Numbered from the stretch's first letter, positions 24,901 to 34,734 are shown. The stretch: DNA of 64,000 nt from Euptelea pleiosperma (GCA_035048495.1 CM068545.1:21672741-21736740), one strand, 5' to 3'. Numbers and translations are program-made. The notes: generated from the letters alone by a model not told the origin.

Positions 24901-27900
24901 GCCTTTGTCACACCCCTTTCCACTATTCCTATCCCTTCTTCTGAGGCAGAAGGGCTGGGCTGGCTCAACCAAGGTGGAAAGCTATTATGATAGAGGAAAG
25001 AGAGCTCTTGGCAAGAATAGGACATGGGAGCTTGTTGACTTGCCAAGAGGCAAGAAACTTGTGGGTTGCAGATGGGTGTTCACAGTCAAATACTAGGCAG
25101 ATGGGTCAGTTGAGAAGTACAATGCGAGATTAGTAGCCAAGGGGTACACTCAAGAGTTATGGGGTTGACTATGTGGAGACTTTTGCACCTGTGACCAAAA
25201 TGAACTCCATTATGGTGTTGTTGTCCCTGGCAGCAAAGCAAGCGTGACCTTTGCATCAACTGGATGTGAAGAACGCATTTATTCATGGTGATCTACATGA
25301 AGAAGTATACATGGTGCCTCCTCTTGGATTTACTCCACCAAGCAATAGTAGCAAGATGCGTCGACTGAAGAAAGCCCTTTATGGGCTAAAACAATCTCCA
25401 CGAGCATGGTTCGAGAGATTCACCCTAGCTGTGAAGAAGCTGGGTTGCACTCAAAATCAAGCAGATCACACCCTATTTGTGAAGCATCAAGGGAAGCATA
25501 CCACTGCTCTCATTGTTTATGTTGATGACATCATTCTCAGAGGGAATGATGCAGAAGAGGTGGCTAAACTGAAGCGTCAATTAGCAGAGGAGTTTGAAAC
25601 CAAGGATTTAGGATCTCTCAAGTACTTCTTAGGTATCGAAGTTGCAAGATCCAGTCAGGGGATCTTCATCTCACAACGGAAGTATGTCTTAGACTTGTTG
25701 AAGGACTCGGCAAGTTGGGTGCCAAGCCAGTAGAAACTCCCATAGAATAGAATCATCAGTTAGCAGATGCCAATGGTGAGCTACTACAGGATGTAGGGAG
25801 CTTCCAATGACTAGTTGGGAGATTGATCTATCTCTCCCTGACTTGACCAGACCGGACATTGCCTACGAAGTGAGTGTGATCAGTCAGTATATGCACTCAC
25901 CCAAAAGTGTTCATGTAGAGGCAGCACATCGAATCTTGAGGTATCTCAAGTCAGCTCTTGGTAGAGGTCTTCTGTTTGAAAAGAACAGCCATATGCGTAT
26001 AGAGGCATACACTGATGTAGACTGGGCAGGGGCCAAAGATGGTCGCCAATCAATTTCAGGGTATTGCACCTTTGTTGGGGGCAATCTGGTCACTTGGAGA
26101 AGCAACCAGTTATTGCTGGATCTAGTGCAGAGATCGAATTCAGGGTAATGGCTCATGGCTTATGTAAGATGCTCTGGTTGAAAGTGTTGGTTGTTGAACT
26201 TGGCTTCCCAGTCTCAGGGTCTGTGAGCTTGTACTATTACAACAAGGCCGCCATCAGCATTGCTCATAACCCCGTTCAGTATTATTGCGCCAAACACATT
26301 GAGGTGGATAGCCACTTCATTAGAGAGAAGATTGTCTCTGGGGCAATGTGTACACAGTTTGTGAAGACGGATGAACAAGTTGCAGATGTTTTCACTAAGG
26401 GAGTTCCCAGTTGGCAACTTTATAAGTGTTTGTGCAAGTTGGGCATGAGAGATATCTATGCACCAACTGGAGGGGAGTGTTATCATATATGTGTTTATAC
26501 GTACTTCATGTTGTAGGGGTAGTTCTGTAAATACTCCCCTTTGGGGGTATTTTTGTCTTTTGTAATTCTCCTTTTACATAAATAAGATTTTTTTTTGATA
26601 ATTAGTAAAATATCCTTAAAAGGGACGAATCCCAAAAGGAGAAACAAAAAGAAGGCAGATCCCCACTATAAGTAGATCAAGAGGGATCCCCTAGAAACTC
26701 ATTCCATCTAAATACAAAATATTCGAAGAAAACTCCAGCAAACTCAGGATCGATGGATGACCATAAATACATTAAGGCTTTAATACGCAGAATCACTTTC
26801 GAAATAGGAGCTTCCTTCCCCTCAAAGATCTTAGAGTTCCTTTCCTTCCAAACAGCCCACATCATCGCAAACGGAAGGACCTTCCAGAGGTGCTTCCCTT
26901 TGCCAGAAAAGATAAGTCTCCGAGGTACTAAGTATCATCTCTCCCACATGCTTCGGAGGCATGAAACCGACTCCAAAGAGAGAAAAGAACATATGCCACA
27001 CCCCAAAAGTGAAGCTACAGTGTATCAATAAATGATCTATTGATACAGCAGCTGACTTACATAAAGCACACCTATTCGGTAGTTGCATTCCCTTCTTTAT
27101 CAAGTGGTCAATCGTGGGAATCTTGTCTAGGCTAGCAGTTCAAACAAAGAACATGACTTTAGAGGGAAGTGGAGCCTTCCAGGTAATAGGACCTTGGAGA
27201 AAATCTTGTCCTACCATAGAGCAATGCTCGTAGAAAGATTGATCGTAAAGGTGCCTTTTGGATCCCATTTCCAAATTCTCTTATCATCTCGCAATGATAA
27301 TGTCGGGTTATCACCAACGACATGGAGAAAAGAGGCAAGGGCTATTCAACTCCCAGTCGTAGACCTGGTGACAAAACCCGAAATTCCAAGATGCCAAACC
27401 ATCATGGATCTCAACACACTCAAACAGTGGCCCCTTTCCGATTAGAATGGCCATAGAGAGTAGGGAATAAGACACTGAGCGGCTCCTCTCCACCCCACGG
27501 ATCTTTCCAGAATCTCACTCTATCTCCTCGACCCACCTTGTACCGGATACCCCTAACAAAGTTTTCTCATATACTCGAAATGCCTCTCCACATACTCATT
27601 CCGCAGGAAGAAAGCACCAAATGAATGTCCCACCCTGCTTGACTAACTCCAAACTTACTCCCGATCACATTGCCCCATAAACTTTCTTCTTCTTCCCCAA
27701 TTCTCCATAGCCACTTACCAAGAAGAGCAATGTTCATGTCTTTAAGATGCCGAAATCCAAGACCATCGAATTCCTTATGCATACAAATTTTACCCCCCTC
27801 TACAAGATGAAATTTATGAGATTCCCCCTTCCCACTCCATAAGAAGTCTCTCATAAACTTCTCCATGCTATTGGCAACACTAGCAGGCATAGAGAACAAA

Positions 27901-30900
27901 GATAGAAAATGTATAGGGAGGCTAGATAGGGTACTTTCTATCAAAGTGATCTTAACCCCCTTTGACAGATACTTTTTCTTTCAGCTTGCAAGTCTCTTTA
28001 TGGAGTCATTGTGAAAATATCACAATGACATCCTTCTCTTTCTCTTCTCTCTTCATCCTAAACCTAAACCTAACCCTAGATCAGAGATTCTGAGATTCAA
28101 CTCGAACAACGTCATCCCAATGCGGAACACGAGGTGATTGCATGAATTGACTAATCACACTCACAACGAAAGATATATCAAGTATGGTAATAGTCAAATA
28201 ATTTAGTTTGCCAATCAATCTCCGATATCTATTCAGATCATCATACAGCTCCCCCTGATCACCTACAATTCAACTCGAACAACGGCATCCCAATGCGGAA
28301 CACGAGGTGATTGCATGAATTGACTAATCACACTCACAACGAAAGATATATCAAGTATGGTAATAGTCAAATAATTTAGTTTGCCAATCAATCTCCGATA
28401 TCTATTCAGATCATCATACAGCTCCCCCTGATCTCCTACAAGTTTAGTATTAGGATCCATGCATGTATCAACTGTTTTGGATCCCATCAAACCTGTCTCA
28501 TCAAGAATATCAGTAACATACTTTCTCTGAGATAGACTAATCCCATGGCTTGACCTTGCAACCTCAATACCTAAGAAATAACGAAGTTTCCCTAGGTCTT
28601 TTGTGTGGAAATGTTGTTGTAGAAACTGCTTCAACTGTTGAATTCATTTAGTGTCATCTCCAATCACTACCATATCATCAACGTACACCACTAGCACAAT
28701 GGTGCCATTGTCTGTTTTCTTCACAAAAACCGAATGGTTTGAGTGACATTGCTTCCTTCCAAACTGAACTACTACTTCACTGAGTCTGCCAAACCACGCA
28801 CGTGGAGACTGCTTCATACCATATATTGCTTTATTCAGACGACAAACACGACCAGATGACTCCCCTTGAGCAACAAAACCCGAAGGTTGCTCCATATAAA
28901 CCTCTTCCTATAGAGTACCATGCAACAAGGCATTCTTGACATCAAGTTGATACACCGACCAATGCAAGGAAGCAGCTAAAGAGATCACAACACGAACTGA
29001 GGTAATCTTGGCCACCGGTGAAAATGTTCCACTGTAATTAGTACCATAAAACTGAGTATACCCTTCCAGAACAAGACGTGCAATACCTGAGTGTGCAAGG
29101 GTGTTGGTATTAGAAGATGTTGCAATAGATTGATGCGGTTGGATGAGCCTGGAGTAATCTTCATGCGACAGTCACCACCTCCGAATTAGCCATAAGTGGT
29201 TGAGTGGGTCTAGCTGATACAGATTCAAGAGTAAAACTCTCACTCTCACTATAGGATGCATGGTTCGCTCAATTAGCAAGTTTGCCATGCAAATCCTAGC
29301 AAAAGTTCACTATGTGACCATCCTTACCACAATGAGTACATTTACGAGGTCCACCACGACCTCGTCCACGACCACCAACTGAATCTTGGTCTCCACGGCC
29401 ACCTCTACCACCACCACGGCCACGTCCACGACTACCATGACTACTAGAAACTACAAGAGCAGATTTGTCTCCAGTAGAGACACTAATCTCAGAAACCGAC
29501 GCACGTTGAAGACGAGCAAAAATCTCGGTCATACTTGGAACTTCGCTGCTTCCCAAGATTTGAGCCCGAACTGGCTCATATTCTGGTCCAGAGAGAAATC
29601 AAGTAACGTCAAAGTCTTCTCTCTGTTTACTTTGTTTTACCAGATCAGATGTAAGGGGCTGATAAACATTCAACTCATTCCGAATGTTTTGAAGAGCCAA
29701 ATAATACTTAGCAAGTGGCTTCTCACTCTGTTGTAAAGAGAAGTATTCTTCAACCAATTGATACGTCCTTGTGATGTTATTCTCACTAGAATACATCTTC
29801 CCAACTTGTTCCAAGATCTCCTTAGCTCTATTTAGAAACAGCAATTAATGCTAATTTTCGAATCCATACTATTCCACAGCTAAGTCATGTTTTGGGCATT
29901 CTCCTGCACCCATTCTGAAATGTTACTGGCATCAAACTTTGGCTTTTCTTCAGTCAAATACTTCACTTTCCCTTTGGCTGTGAGAAATACTTCAACAGCT
30001 TTAGCCTAGGGAACATAGTTACTTCCATTGAGTCTAATGGAAGTCATTTGGATATTAAAGAAATCTCTCGGCACCACAACCTTATTTTTATCATCCATCA
30101 CTACTCACCAGAATATCATAGAGCTAAACAATAGCAAAGCGAGCGGGATTCAAACCTTTTTTTTAAACCTCCTACGAGCAACGCGAGCAGGATTCAGACC
30201 TTTCTGGACAACTCCTTTAACGATTTTCCACTAGAGAAAATCCCAAACCAGAAGCAAACCACTTCTAAAATCACTTTGCAATATCCTGGAAGCTAGAACA
30301 TGCAAATAGTAGGTGCGATTTTGGTTGGGGAGGAATCTCTCAGATTCTGGACCTTGTGACTTTGGCTGGAGAGTAAGCTCCCATCATCTGATGCCTGTGA
30401 TCTATCCTGGAGGCACAACTAACACATATCAACTTGATCTGAGAACAATCTCCCCACTTTTGAACCTTGCGTTTTGCCCCGAGAGGAAGTTGCTGGAGAA
30501 CTTCTCACACACCACGCACAAATACCAAACAGAGGCCACAATCTTCATTAGTTTTGCATGATGGCCTTCTCAAATTCACATACAACTTGTGGTCGAAACC
30601 ACACTACACACGGAGAAGATCTAGGTTTTTCACAAACCCTAGATTTATTTATTCACCACAAAAGAGGAAAAGAAGAGAGAAACTAGAAGAGAAATGAACC
30701 CTAGAAACGCAGAATCAATGCTCTGAGTGATACCATGTTAAGATCTAGGGTTTCATATATATATATATATGAAACCCTTTTATATTAAAGCATAAAAGAA
30801 AGGGTAAAGACATTAATACCCTTACAAGTCCCACATATATACCACATGCATAAACAATAATAACTAACAACAACAAATTGCAAATGGGAGGATTCTCCAA

Positions 30901-32084
30901 AGGTTGCAACTATGGGTAGAAAAAGCTTCAGATATCCAGTTGAGTAGCTCTATTATGCTTTTAGGCATAATCCATCTCATACAAAAAAACTGAGAACTCC
31001 CTCCAAACTTCACTAGAAAAAAGAACAACGAAGAAGTGGTTGAGGGATCCCCACTTATAGATACTTTTTAAGTAACTCATTCCACGTATCTACAAAAATG
31101 TCATGCCATGCTATAGGGTATGTATTTATTCTTTTCTTGGTTGACAAAGTATTGCTCATGGACTTATCTGCTGCTATTGAAATATTGTGGACAGTAAGAT
31201 CTGTACGCATGTGTAATTTTTGGCAATAAGCCCTTTGGTATATCTTAGCTGTTTGTTATTACTTGTCAGTCTTTGCATGTTATGGGGATAACCTACCTAG
31301 ATTGTTGTTAGAAGTGATTTATACTATTTCTACTGTATGTAAAACTTGCATAAAGTTTGTCGCTTGGGAAATAATGCCAATTAATATGTTTATGCTTGTA
31401 TTTAGATGCTTAAAATTCTGTTCTTGATTTCAGGATTCTGAAGCACCAAAGGAAGCGGGAAATGGATGCAATAGTGGCTTGAACCGAAAAAGATCAATAC
31501 ACGAAGGATGTGTTAATAATGTGCCCATGGATAACAAGAAACATAGAGATGAAGGGTGTATTAGCAGTACATCTGTAGATAATGAAACTTCTGACATGGA
31601 TGATTGCATGAGGCGAAGTCTGGATGCAGATGGTTGCTCTCCAAGTCCACAAGAAGACCAAACTGCACTACCCAGTGGTTGTGCTTCAACAGAGACTTTG
31701 AAAGATAGAGCCCTGAGATGGATGAAATCGAACATGGAAGAAAATAGGTTCTGTTACATCCCTCCAAGGGTCAACCCCAAGAGATTCGATTATCTTCACT
31801 ATGTAAGGAAGAACGACGGAGGGGCCCAGACTTATGTTGCGCATGCAGACTATTACATATTGCTTCGTGCTTGCGCAAGGCTTGTCCAAGTTGATGTTCG
31901 GTATATGCATGCTGGGGTGTTAAAGCTCGAGAAGAGACTGGCCTGGATTGAAAACCGAATTGATCACAGCTTGCACTTGGGGCCCGCAAATCTTCCTCCC
32001 AAGTCTAATGGTGGTGCAGAGCCACCTCAGGATATGGATATGGATGATTCCCTTGATTTTTCAAGTTACAAATTTGTGATTTGA
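15326..32084 (+). CDS. TAF1B: RNA polymerase I initiation factor subunit TAF1B/Rrn7-like (MEE12 homologue), 4 exons
   Basis: Coding exons are 15326-15905, 18085-18996, 19168-19292 and 31434-32084. All junctions are GT-AG, and the phases fit (1, 1, 0), giving 755 codons without a stop. The N-terminus is a zinc ribbon with Cys7, Cys10, Cys24 and Cys27 (CHACG ... CQRCG). An acidic linker follows, then the cyclin-like fold region ([55 protein letters not shown]). A C-terminal plant-specific part comes last. In the family this protein is a TFIIB-like subunit of the selectivity factor that loads RNA polymerase I on rDNA promoters in the nucleolus; the Arabidopsis homologue is needed in early embryo development. 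The start at 15326 is the only ATG just before the zinc ribbon. Intron 3 is 12,141 bases because of nested transposons, yet the exons look undamaged. Confidence 0.88.
16168..16731. repeat. 34-base perfect inverted duplication in intron 1
   Basis: The 34 bases at 16168-16201 recur exactly in reverse complement at 16698-16731, and the match ends sharply on both sides. The second copy lies inside the 16448-17391 element, between runs of 'aaatccaaat'. See findings. Confidence 0.95.
16448..17391. mobile_element. 944-base TIR element in TAF1B intron 1
   Basis: Starts CCAGTGTTTTTAAATGATAA and ends with the inverse CCTTTTGAAACACTGG. Both arms continue with a GGCGTGAGG/CCTCAC-type word and AGGC/GCCT alternations. 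Flanks ATGGCA and ATGACA could be a worn target duplication. It contains 'atccaaatccaaat' tandem words near 16640-16680 and 16735-16775. No coding content. It is spliced out with the intron. Confidence 0.7.
18085..18996 (+). CDS. TAF1B: TAF1B-like exon 2
   Basis: The acceptor GATTGCAG|GAGACT completes a Gly codon with the last base of exon 1. It encodes the main cyclin-like region: [20 protein letters not shown], the FLACHIARE word, a [11 protein letters not shown] segment, and ICEW-type [21 protein letters not shown] Ser/Lys-rich linker follows. The donor CATG|GTAACT lies at 18996/18997. Sequence upstream of 18085 stays open but is intron. Confidence 0.88.
19168..19292 (+). CDS. TAF1B: TAF1B-like exon 3
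   Basis: A short 125-base exon between TTTTCACAG and GAG|GTAATT. It encodes the stretch [13 protein letters not shown], then [18 protein letters not shown], a conserved plant segment of this family. The splice phase is consistent on both sides. The exon is easily missed because it is short and is followed by a 12 kb intron. Confidence 0.85.
19349..19965 (+). mobile_element. RTE-type LINE 3' end with long flanking direct repeats
   Basis: From about 19625 to 19905 the sequence resembles the end of an RTE-clade reverse transcriptase protein: [12 protein letters not shown], then [46 protein letters not shown] and an Asp-rich tail ([11 protein letters not shown]). A frame shift breaks it near 19670. 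About 46 bases on each side (19358-19402 and 19924-19968, both with AACATAATCTGAGATA) are near-identical direct repeats and look like a long target duplication. The fragment is 5' truncated. Confidence 0.7.
20525..20649 (-). repeat. 3' LTR of outer copia element
   Basis: On the minus strand it begins TGTTAGTTATTACTGTTTAT at 20649 and shares GGGACTTGTAAGGGTATTAA and TTTTATATTAAA-type words with the copy at 30736-30869. The two differ in their last 40 bases, where the upstream copy has an AT palindrome. The exact end is uncertain. Confidence 0.8.
20650..20663 (-). other. Polypurine tract of outer copia element
   Basis: On the minus strand AGTTTGAGGGGGAG lies directly before the LTR start TGTTAG, the usual primer site for plus-strand DNA synthesis in copia elements. 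Confidence 0.85.
20650..21181 (-). pseudogene. Outer copia RNase H, 3' part
   Basis: Minus-strand frames read [19 protein letters not shown], then [35 protein letters not shown] and, in a shifted frame, [18 protein letters not shown]. This is the C-terminal RNase H of copia polyproteins. A frame shift near 20865 breaks it. The reading frame at its upstream edge (21177) connects with the 28108 side once the inner element and one copy of its 5-base duplication are discounted. Confidence 0.88.
21182..21407 (+). repeat. 5' LTR of inner copia element
   Basis: A 226-base repeat starting TGTTATCATATATG and ending GAGATTCTGAGATTCAACT. It contains the 'ctccttttacataaataaga' block, likely around the promoter/R region, and is matched by the split copy at 26478-28102. 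The usual terminal CA is here CT. Confidence 0.9.
21408..21420 (+). other. Primer binding site of inner copia element
   Basis: TGGTATTAGAGCC directly after the LTR. It differs by one base from the methionine initiator tRNA complement TGGTATCAGAGCC typical of plant copia elements. Confidence 0.9.
22100..23063 (+). pseudogene. Inner copia Gag remnant
   Basis: Pieces read [53 protein letters not shown] and the CCHC knuckle [14 protein letters not shown] at about 23017-23063. These mark a nucleocapsid-like Gag (UBN2 type plus zinc knuckle). There are stops near 22545 and 22724 and frame changes near 22370 and 22640. Confidence 0.85.
23285..26477 (+). pseudogene. Inner copia Pol remnant (protease, integrase, RT, RNase H)
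   Basis: The protease near 23290 reads [10 protein letters not shown] where the family has D-S-G, so its active site is lost. GAG-pre-integrase follows at about 23560. Integrase lies at 23820-24130 ([25 protein letters not shown], so the first two acidic sites remain). RT lies at 25250-25720 ([21 protein letters not shown] and the YVDDI catalytic box). RNase H runs from 25840 to 26480 ([22 protein letters not shown]). At least six stops or shifts separate them. Confidence 0.88.
26467..26477 (+). other. Polypurine tract of inner copia element
   Basis: CTGGAGGGGAG lies directly before the 3' LTR start TGTTATCA at 26478. Confidence 0.85.
26478..28102 (+). repeat. 3' LTR of inner copia element, split by a LINE fragment
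   Basis: The LTR left part is 26478 to about 26590 and matches the 5' LTR up to 'ataaataagattt'. It resumes at about 27997 with 'tttatggagtcattgtg' and ends GATTCAACT at 28102. Together the parts equal one LTR of about 220 bases. Confidence 0.9.
26591..27996 (-). mobile_element. 5'-truncated L1-type LINE inside the 3' LTR
   Basis: Read on the minus strand: end of RT domain ([55 protein letters not shown]), then zf-RVT ([20 protein letters not shown]), then [14 protein letters not shown] and an LYLW-type tail. A plus-strand T run at 26588-26596 is the poly(A) tail. Frames are broken several times. It has no RNase H, unlike the LINE at 1.9-7.9 kb, so it is a different lineage. No target duplication longer than 3-4 bases (TTT) is visible. 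Confidence 0.88.
28096..28434. repeat. 173-base tandem duplication across the LTR/outer copia junction
   Basis: The unit starting TTCAACTCGAAC at 28096 recurs at 28269 and runs in register to about 28434, nearly identical ('acgtcatccc' versus 'acggcatccc', 'atcacctac' versus 'atctcctac'). The second unit includes the last bases of the inner LTR and its target duplication. Confidence 0.92.
28108..29090 (-). pseudogene. Outer copia RT and RNase H, 5' part
   Basis: Minus-strand reading gives the RT thumb and palm ([32 protein letters not shown] and the VVYVDDMVV catalytic box), then [20 protein letters not shown]. RNase H begins after [16 protein letters not shown] and continues to [21 protein letters not shown] stop near 28642 and the 173-base tandem duplication interrupt it. 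It joins the 20650-21181 piece across the inner element. Confidence 0.88.
29296..29850 (-). pseudogene. Outer copia Gag remnant
   Basis: The piece at 29844-29599 reads [20 protein letters not shown] and [18 protein letters not shown], a UBN2-type Gag. The piece at 29556-29296 has a Gly/Arg-rich region ([14 protein letters not shown]) followed by the CCHC knuckle [15 protein letters not shown] stop near 29598 separates them. Upstream sequence to about 30110 has weaker Gag-like words. Confidence 0.85.
30720..30735 (-). other. Primer binding site of outer copia element
   Basis: On the minus strand TGGTATCACTCAGAGC follows the LTR directly. It resembles the methionine tRNA primer site TGGTATCAGAGC with a short insertion, as in many copia elements. 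Confidence 0.8.
30736..30869 (-). repeat. 5' LTR of outer copia element
   Basis: 134 bases, on the minus strand TGTTAGTTATTATTGTTTAT to AGATCTTAACA, with an AT palindrome (GTTTCATATATATATATATG) near the inner end. It matches 20525-20649 over most of its length. Confidence 0.88.
30870..31433. other. Rest of TAF1B intron 3, no element recognised
   Basis: AT-rich intron sequence leading to a pyrimidine tract and the TTTCAG acceptor at 31428-31433. No coding or repeat structure stands out. Confidence 0.6.
31434..32084 (+). CDS. TAF1B: TAF1B-like exon 4 (terminal)
   Basis: Continues in phase 0 from exon 3. It encodes a variable Asn/Asp/Ser-rich linker, then the conserved C-terminus: [54 protein letters not shown], and an [12 protein letters not shown] helix before the TGA at 32082. 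This last part is well kept, arguing that the gene is still under selection despite the large intron. Confidence 0.87.
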   Translation, partial: DSEAPKEAGNGCNSGLNRKRSIHEGCVNNVPMDNKKHRDEGCISSTSVDNETSDMDDCMRRSLDADGCSPSPQEDQTALPSGCASTETLKDRALRWMKSNMEENRFCYIPPRVNPKRFDYLHYVRKNDGGAQTYVAHADYYILLRACARLVQVDVRYMHAGVLKLEKRLAWIENRIDHSLHLGPANLPPKSNGGAEPPQDMDMDDSLDFSSYKFVI

Positions 32085-33100
32085 TCTTATGTCAATTGAC
32101 ATTAGGCTTCATTACTTTCAAGAAAGCCATACGGGATAACGTGCATCTGGTGCTGTGTACATGGCCCATCTATGCATCGGGCAAAACCATCTGGGCTTCA
32201 TTATTTGGATGGAAAATGCTTTTGGTACCAAGCTTTACATGGATACATTTGTTTAGTTAATTTTCATACTGGTTATAGGAAAAATTGGCAAGAAGCATTT
32301 CTTCTTTCTAGTTATTTATTTATTTTTTCCTTCTTTCTAGTTATTACTTATTTCTTCATCTGTTTATGTGCTATGTTACCCGGATACTACTTATGAAAAA
32401 AAATGTTACCCGGATACTCCTAAATGGGTGCTGTATCCATGTCGGATACTTCAATTGTAAGTGTAAATGTCGTGTCTCTTCCGTTTCTGGCCCATATCCC
32501 TGTCGTCTCTGGGTAATGTGGTTTCCACGTATTCTGTAATCACCATCTTTTGCTAGGTTATAAGTAGTTGTAATTGCTTTATGATATTCTCCAAATTCTG
32601 TTCCTCTTGATCATCTTTTTTTTTTTTTTTTTTTTTTCATGTTATATAGGCTATTTTATGATTTTTCTTGTCTTATATATAATCTCCAAAGCTAATAATA
32701 TGATAAAACAAATGACTCTGTACTTCTAATTTTCCTGATTTAAATGTCCCATCCACGGTGAATCATTTCCAGGCCCTCTGATCATCATATTTTGAATCTT
32801 GATGAGTTTGATGTAGTGCATGTTCGATCACTATAATGACATTGGCATTGCTTTCCTTTATTCCTAACCTCCATCAGGTTATGATATTTTCTTGTTTCTA
32901 TAGGTGATAGGCACGATCGGCTTTGCTCCGTGTCATTAGTGGAGCACTTGTGTGCATGGACATAATGCTTTTGTTCTTTCTTGTTTTAAGTGGATGAATT
33001 TCTGACCTTTAATTTCTATTCCACTTTCTTGATATGAATATTGTTTGCTGTCAATTTTTGTTCTTCTATTTTCTTATTGTCATTTTTCTATTATGAGCAG
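32085..33100. other. 3' flank of TAF1B-like gene, no further gene
   Basis: T-rich sequence including a 20-base T run at 32619-32638. No AATAAA signal is seen close to the stop. The stretch ends in a pyrimidine-rich region and the GAGCAG acceptor of the trehalose-phosphate synthase remnant. Confidence 0.5.
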
Positions 33101-33299
33101 GTTATGTTAGGTGTTGATCGTCTTGATAAGATTAAAGAAATACGCCAAAAGATATTGGCATTTGAAAAGTTCCTTGAGGAAAACCCAAATTGGTGTGAAG
33201 TGGTGTTGCTGCAACTTGCTGTGCCAACAAGAACAGATGTTCCTGGCAGTATGCTCCTTCTCTAAATATGTTTCATATTCCTTTTAAAATAGGAGTGCG

Positions 33300-34730
33300 T
33301 GTCGGAAGTAGTAACATTGTGTCCTGAGATAGGCTATCCTATAGTTTTTTTTTTTGGATTTGGCCTTTTGTGGTGGAAAACATGATTTCTGAAAGTTTTT
33401 ATATTTTGATAATAATGAGAATTTTACTTAAAAATAATAATAATAATGAAAGCATTAAAAGAAAGTCAAGGCCATAGCTATAGAATAAGTTTCAACATCT
33501 ATGGAGGAAAGATATGGTAAATTTAATATAGGATAGTTGAATTCTAACCGGTCACATAAGTAAAATTTGAAGAAATATTTGCAAGCAAGACACCTTTCCA
33601 TAAAAAAACATATGGTTACTGTCACACCCCCAAATTCGAATATCAGGACATCTGGTCCCGAATTCGAATCTCGAGGTATGACACTGGAACATATCCCAGG
33701 GCACAAAAGAATCACAAAGATAATTCATAGCATGCACGGTTGGCTCAAGGATATCTAATAAATATCAATAAAACCAAATGAAAGAAATACGTTTTAAATC
33801 CCACAAGAATAACCAAATAAATCTAATCCACAAAATAACGGTAAAGTAAAGTGATTGCATCAAAGCCTCACTCCATAATCTCTCTCATACCGAAAGGAAA
33901 ATACTAAGAATTAAAGGAACTAACTAACTACGCCGAATCAGCCCTCTCGTCTTCAGTTACCACCTGAAATAATGTTGACAAAGTAAGGTGAGTCAACTGC
34001 CTAACAAGCTACTAACCAGAATAATCCAATTATATGTTAGTTTGCAATAAAGAGAAACAAGGTAAAAATGCTATCACAATAGTATAACAATTCACATACT
34101 AACACCCAGTTCAAGGAAATCCACTAAGTTTCATAAAAAGGATATTTACCAACTTTACCAAGTTAACTATTCCCAAGGGTATTTTACACATCAAGAATGT
34201 TAATTTGCACGGACTAGTACAATTTCAAGCAAGTCCACGTTTATTCTAAAACTCGATTGGCTTACCACTAACAGACAATCTACAAATAGACACAAAGTCC
34301 ACTAACTTTAATGGATGGTCTGATAGACATGTTGTGTTTGTTCAACACAAGGAATTCACGAAATAGATTTCCATTTTTTGGGTTATTGACAGGAAAGAAT
34401 ACATACAAGAAAAAATGTTAAATTTCGCGAAATATTTCAATTCTTGTCGAAATATTTTGAATGAACAGTAAATTTCGACCAACTGACAGTGTAAATATGT
34501 ATTATTTCTGTCCAAATGTTTTGACATTTATGGAAACATTTTGACCAATGGTAGGAATCTCATTTGAGCTCGATCTATTCTTCATAAAAAATGACCCATC
34601 CATTATAGATTTCTTGGTTAAAAACCTCATGGATTGATTGTGAGGACGAATGGAAGCCCGTTTTGGATTTTTTTTCAAATTTGAAATGGAAGTGAAATTT
34701 GTTTTATTAACTGATTTTTGTTTTATTAAC
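33300..34730. other. Degenerate repeat-like sequence within TPS1 remnant
   Basis: Fills the place of missing TPS exons. It contains TGTCACACCCCCAAATTCGA at about 33619, a word often seen at plant LTR ends, and 'tgttgacaaagtaaggtgagtcaactg' at about 33972. I could not find a matching second end, so no element is called. Confidence 0.35.
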
Positions 34731-34734
34731 TGAT

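Larger units (their letters stand above)
21182..28102 (+). mobile_element. Inner Ty1/copia element (plus strand) with both LTRs
   Basis: The 5' LTR is 21182-21407 and the 3' LTR starts at 26478 and ends at 28102, with a LINE fragment inside it. A primer site and a polypurine tract are present. CGAAC flanks it on both sides (21177-21181 and 28103-28107) as a perfect 5-base target duplication. The order is Gag, protease, integrase, RT, RNase H, as in copia. It carries many stops and frame changes and cannot move by itself. It inserted into the RNase H part of the outer copia element. Confidence 0.93.
20525..30869 (-). mobile_element. Outer Ty1/copia element (minus strand), internally deleted and split
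   Basis: Its 5' LTR is 30736-30869 and its 3' LTR about 20525-20649. Both carry TGTTAGTTATTA at the start and the 'ttgtaagggtattaatgtc' block. A primer site and a polypurine tract adjoin them. The body is cut in two by the 21182-28102 element: Gag and RT lie at 28108-29850, the rest of RNase H at 20650-21181. Protease and integrase are missing between Gag (29296) and RT (about 29090), so this was already a deletion derivative. It lies antisense in TAF1B intron 3. Confidence 0.9.

Noticed and set aside
33618..33690. LTR end or gypsy remnant suggested by TGTCACACCCC
   Set aside because: No second LTR, primer site or protein domain found nearby; kept only as a note on the stretch.
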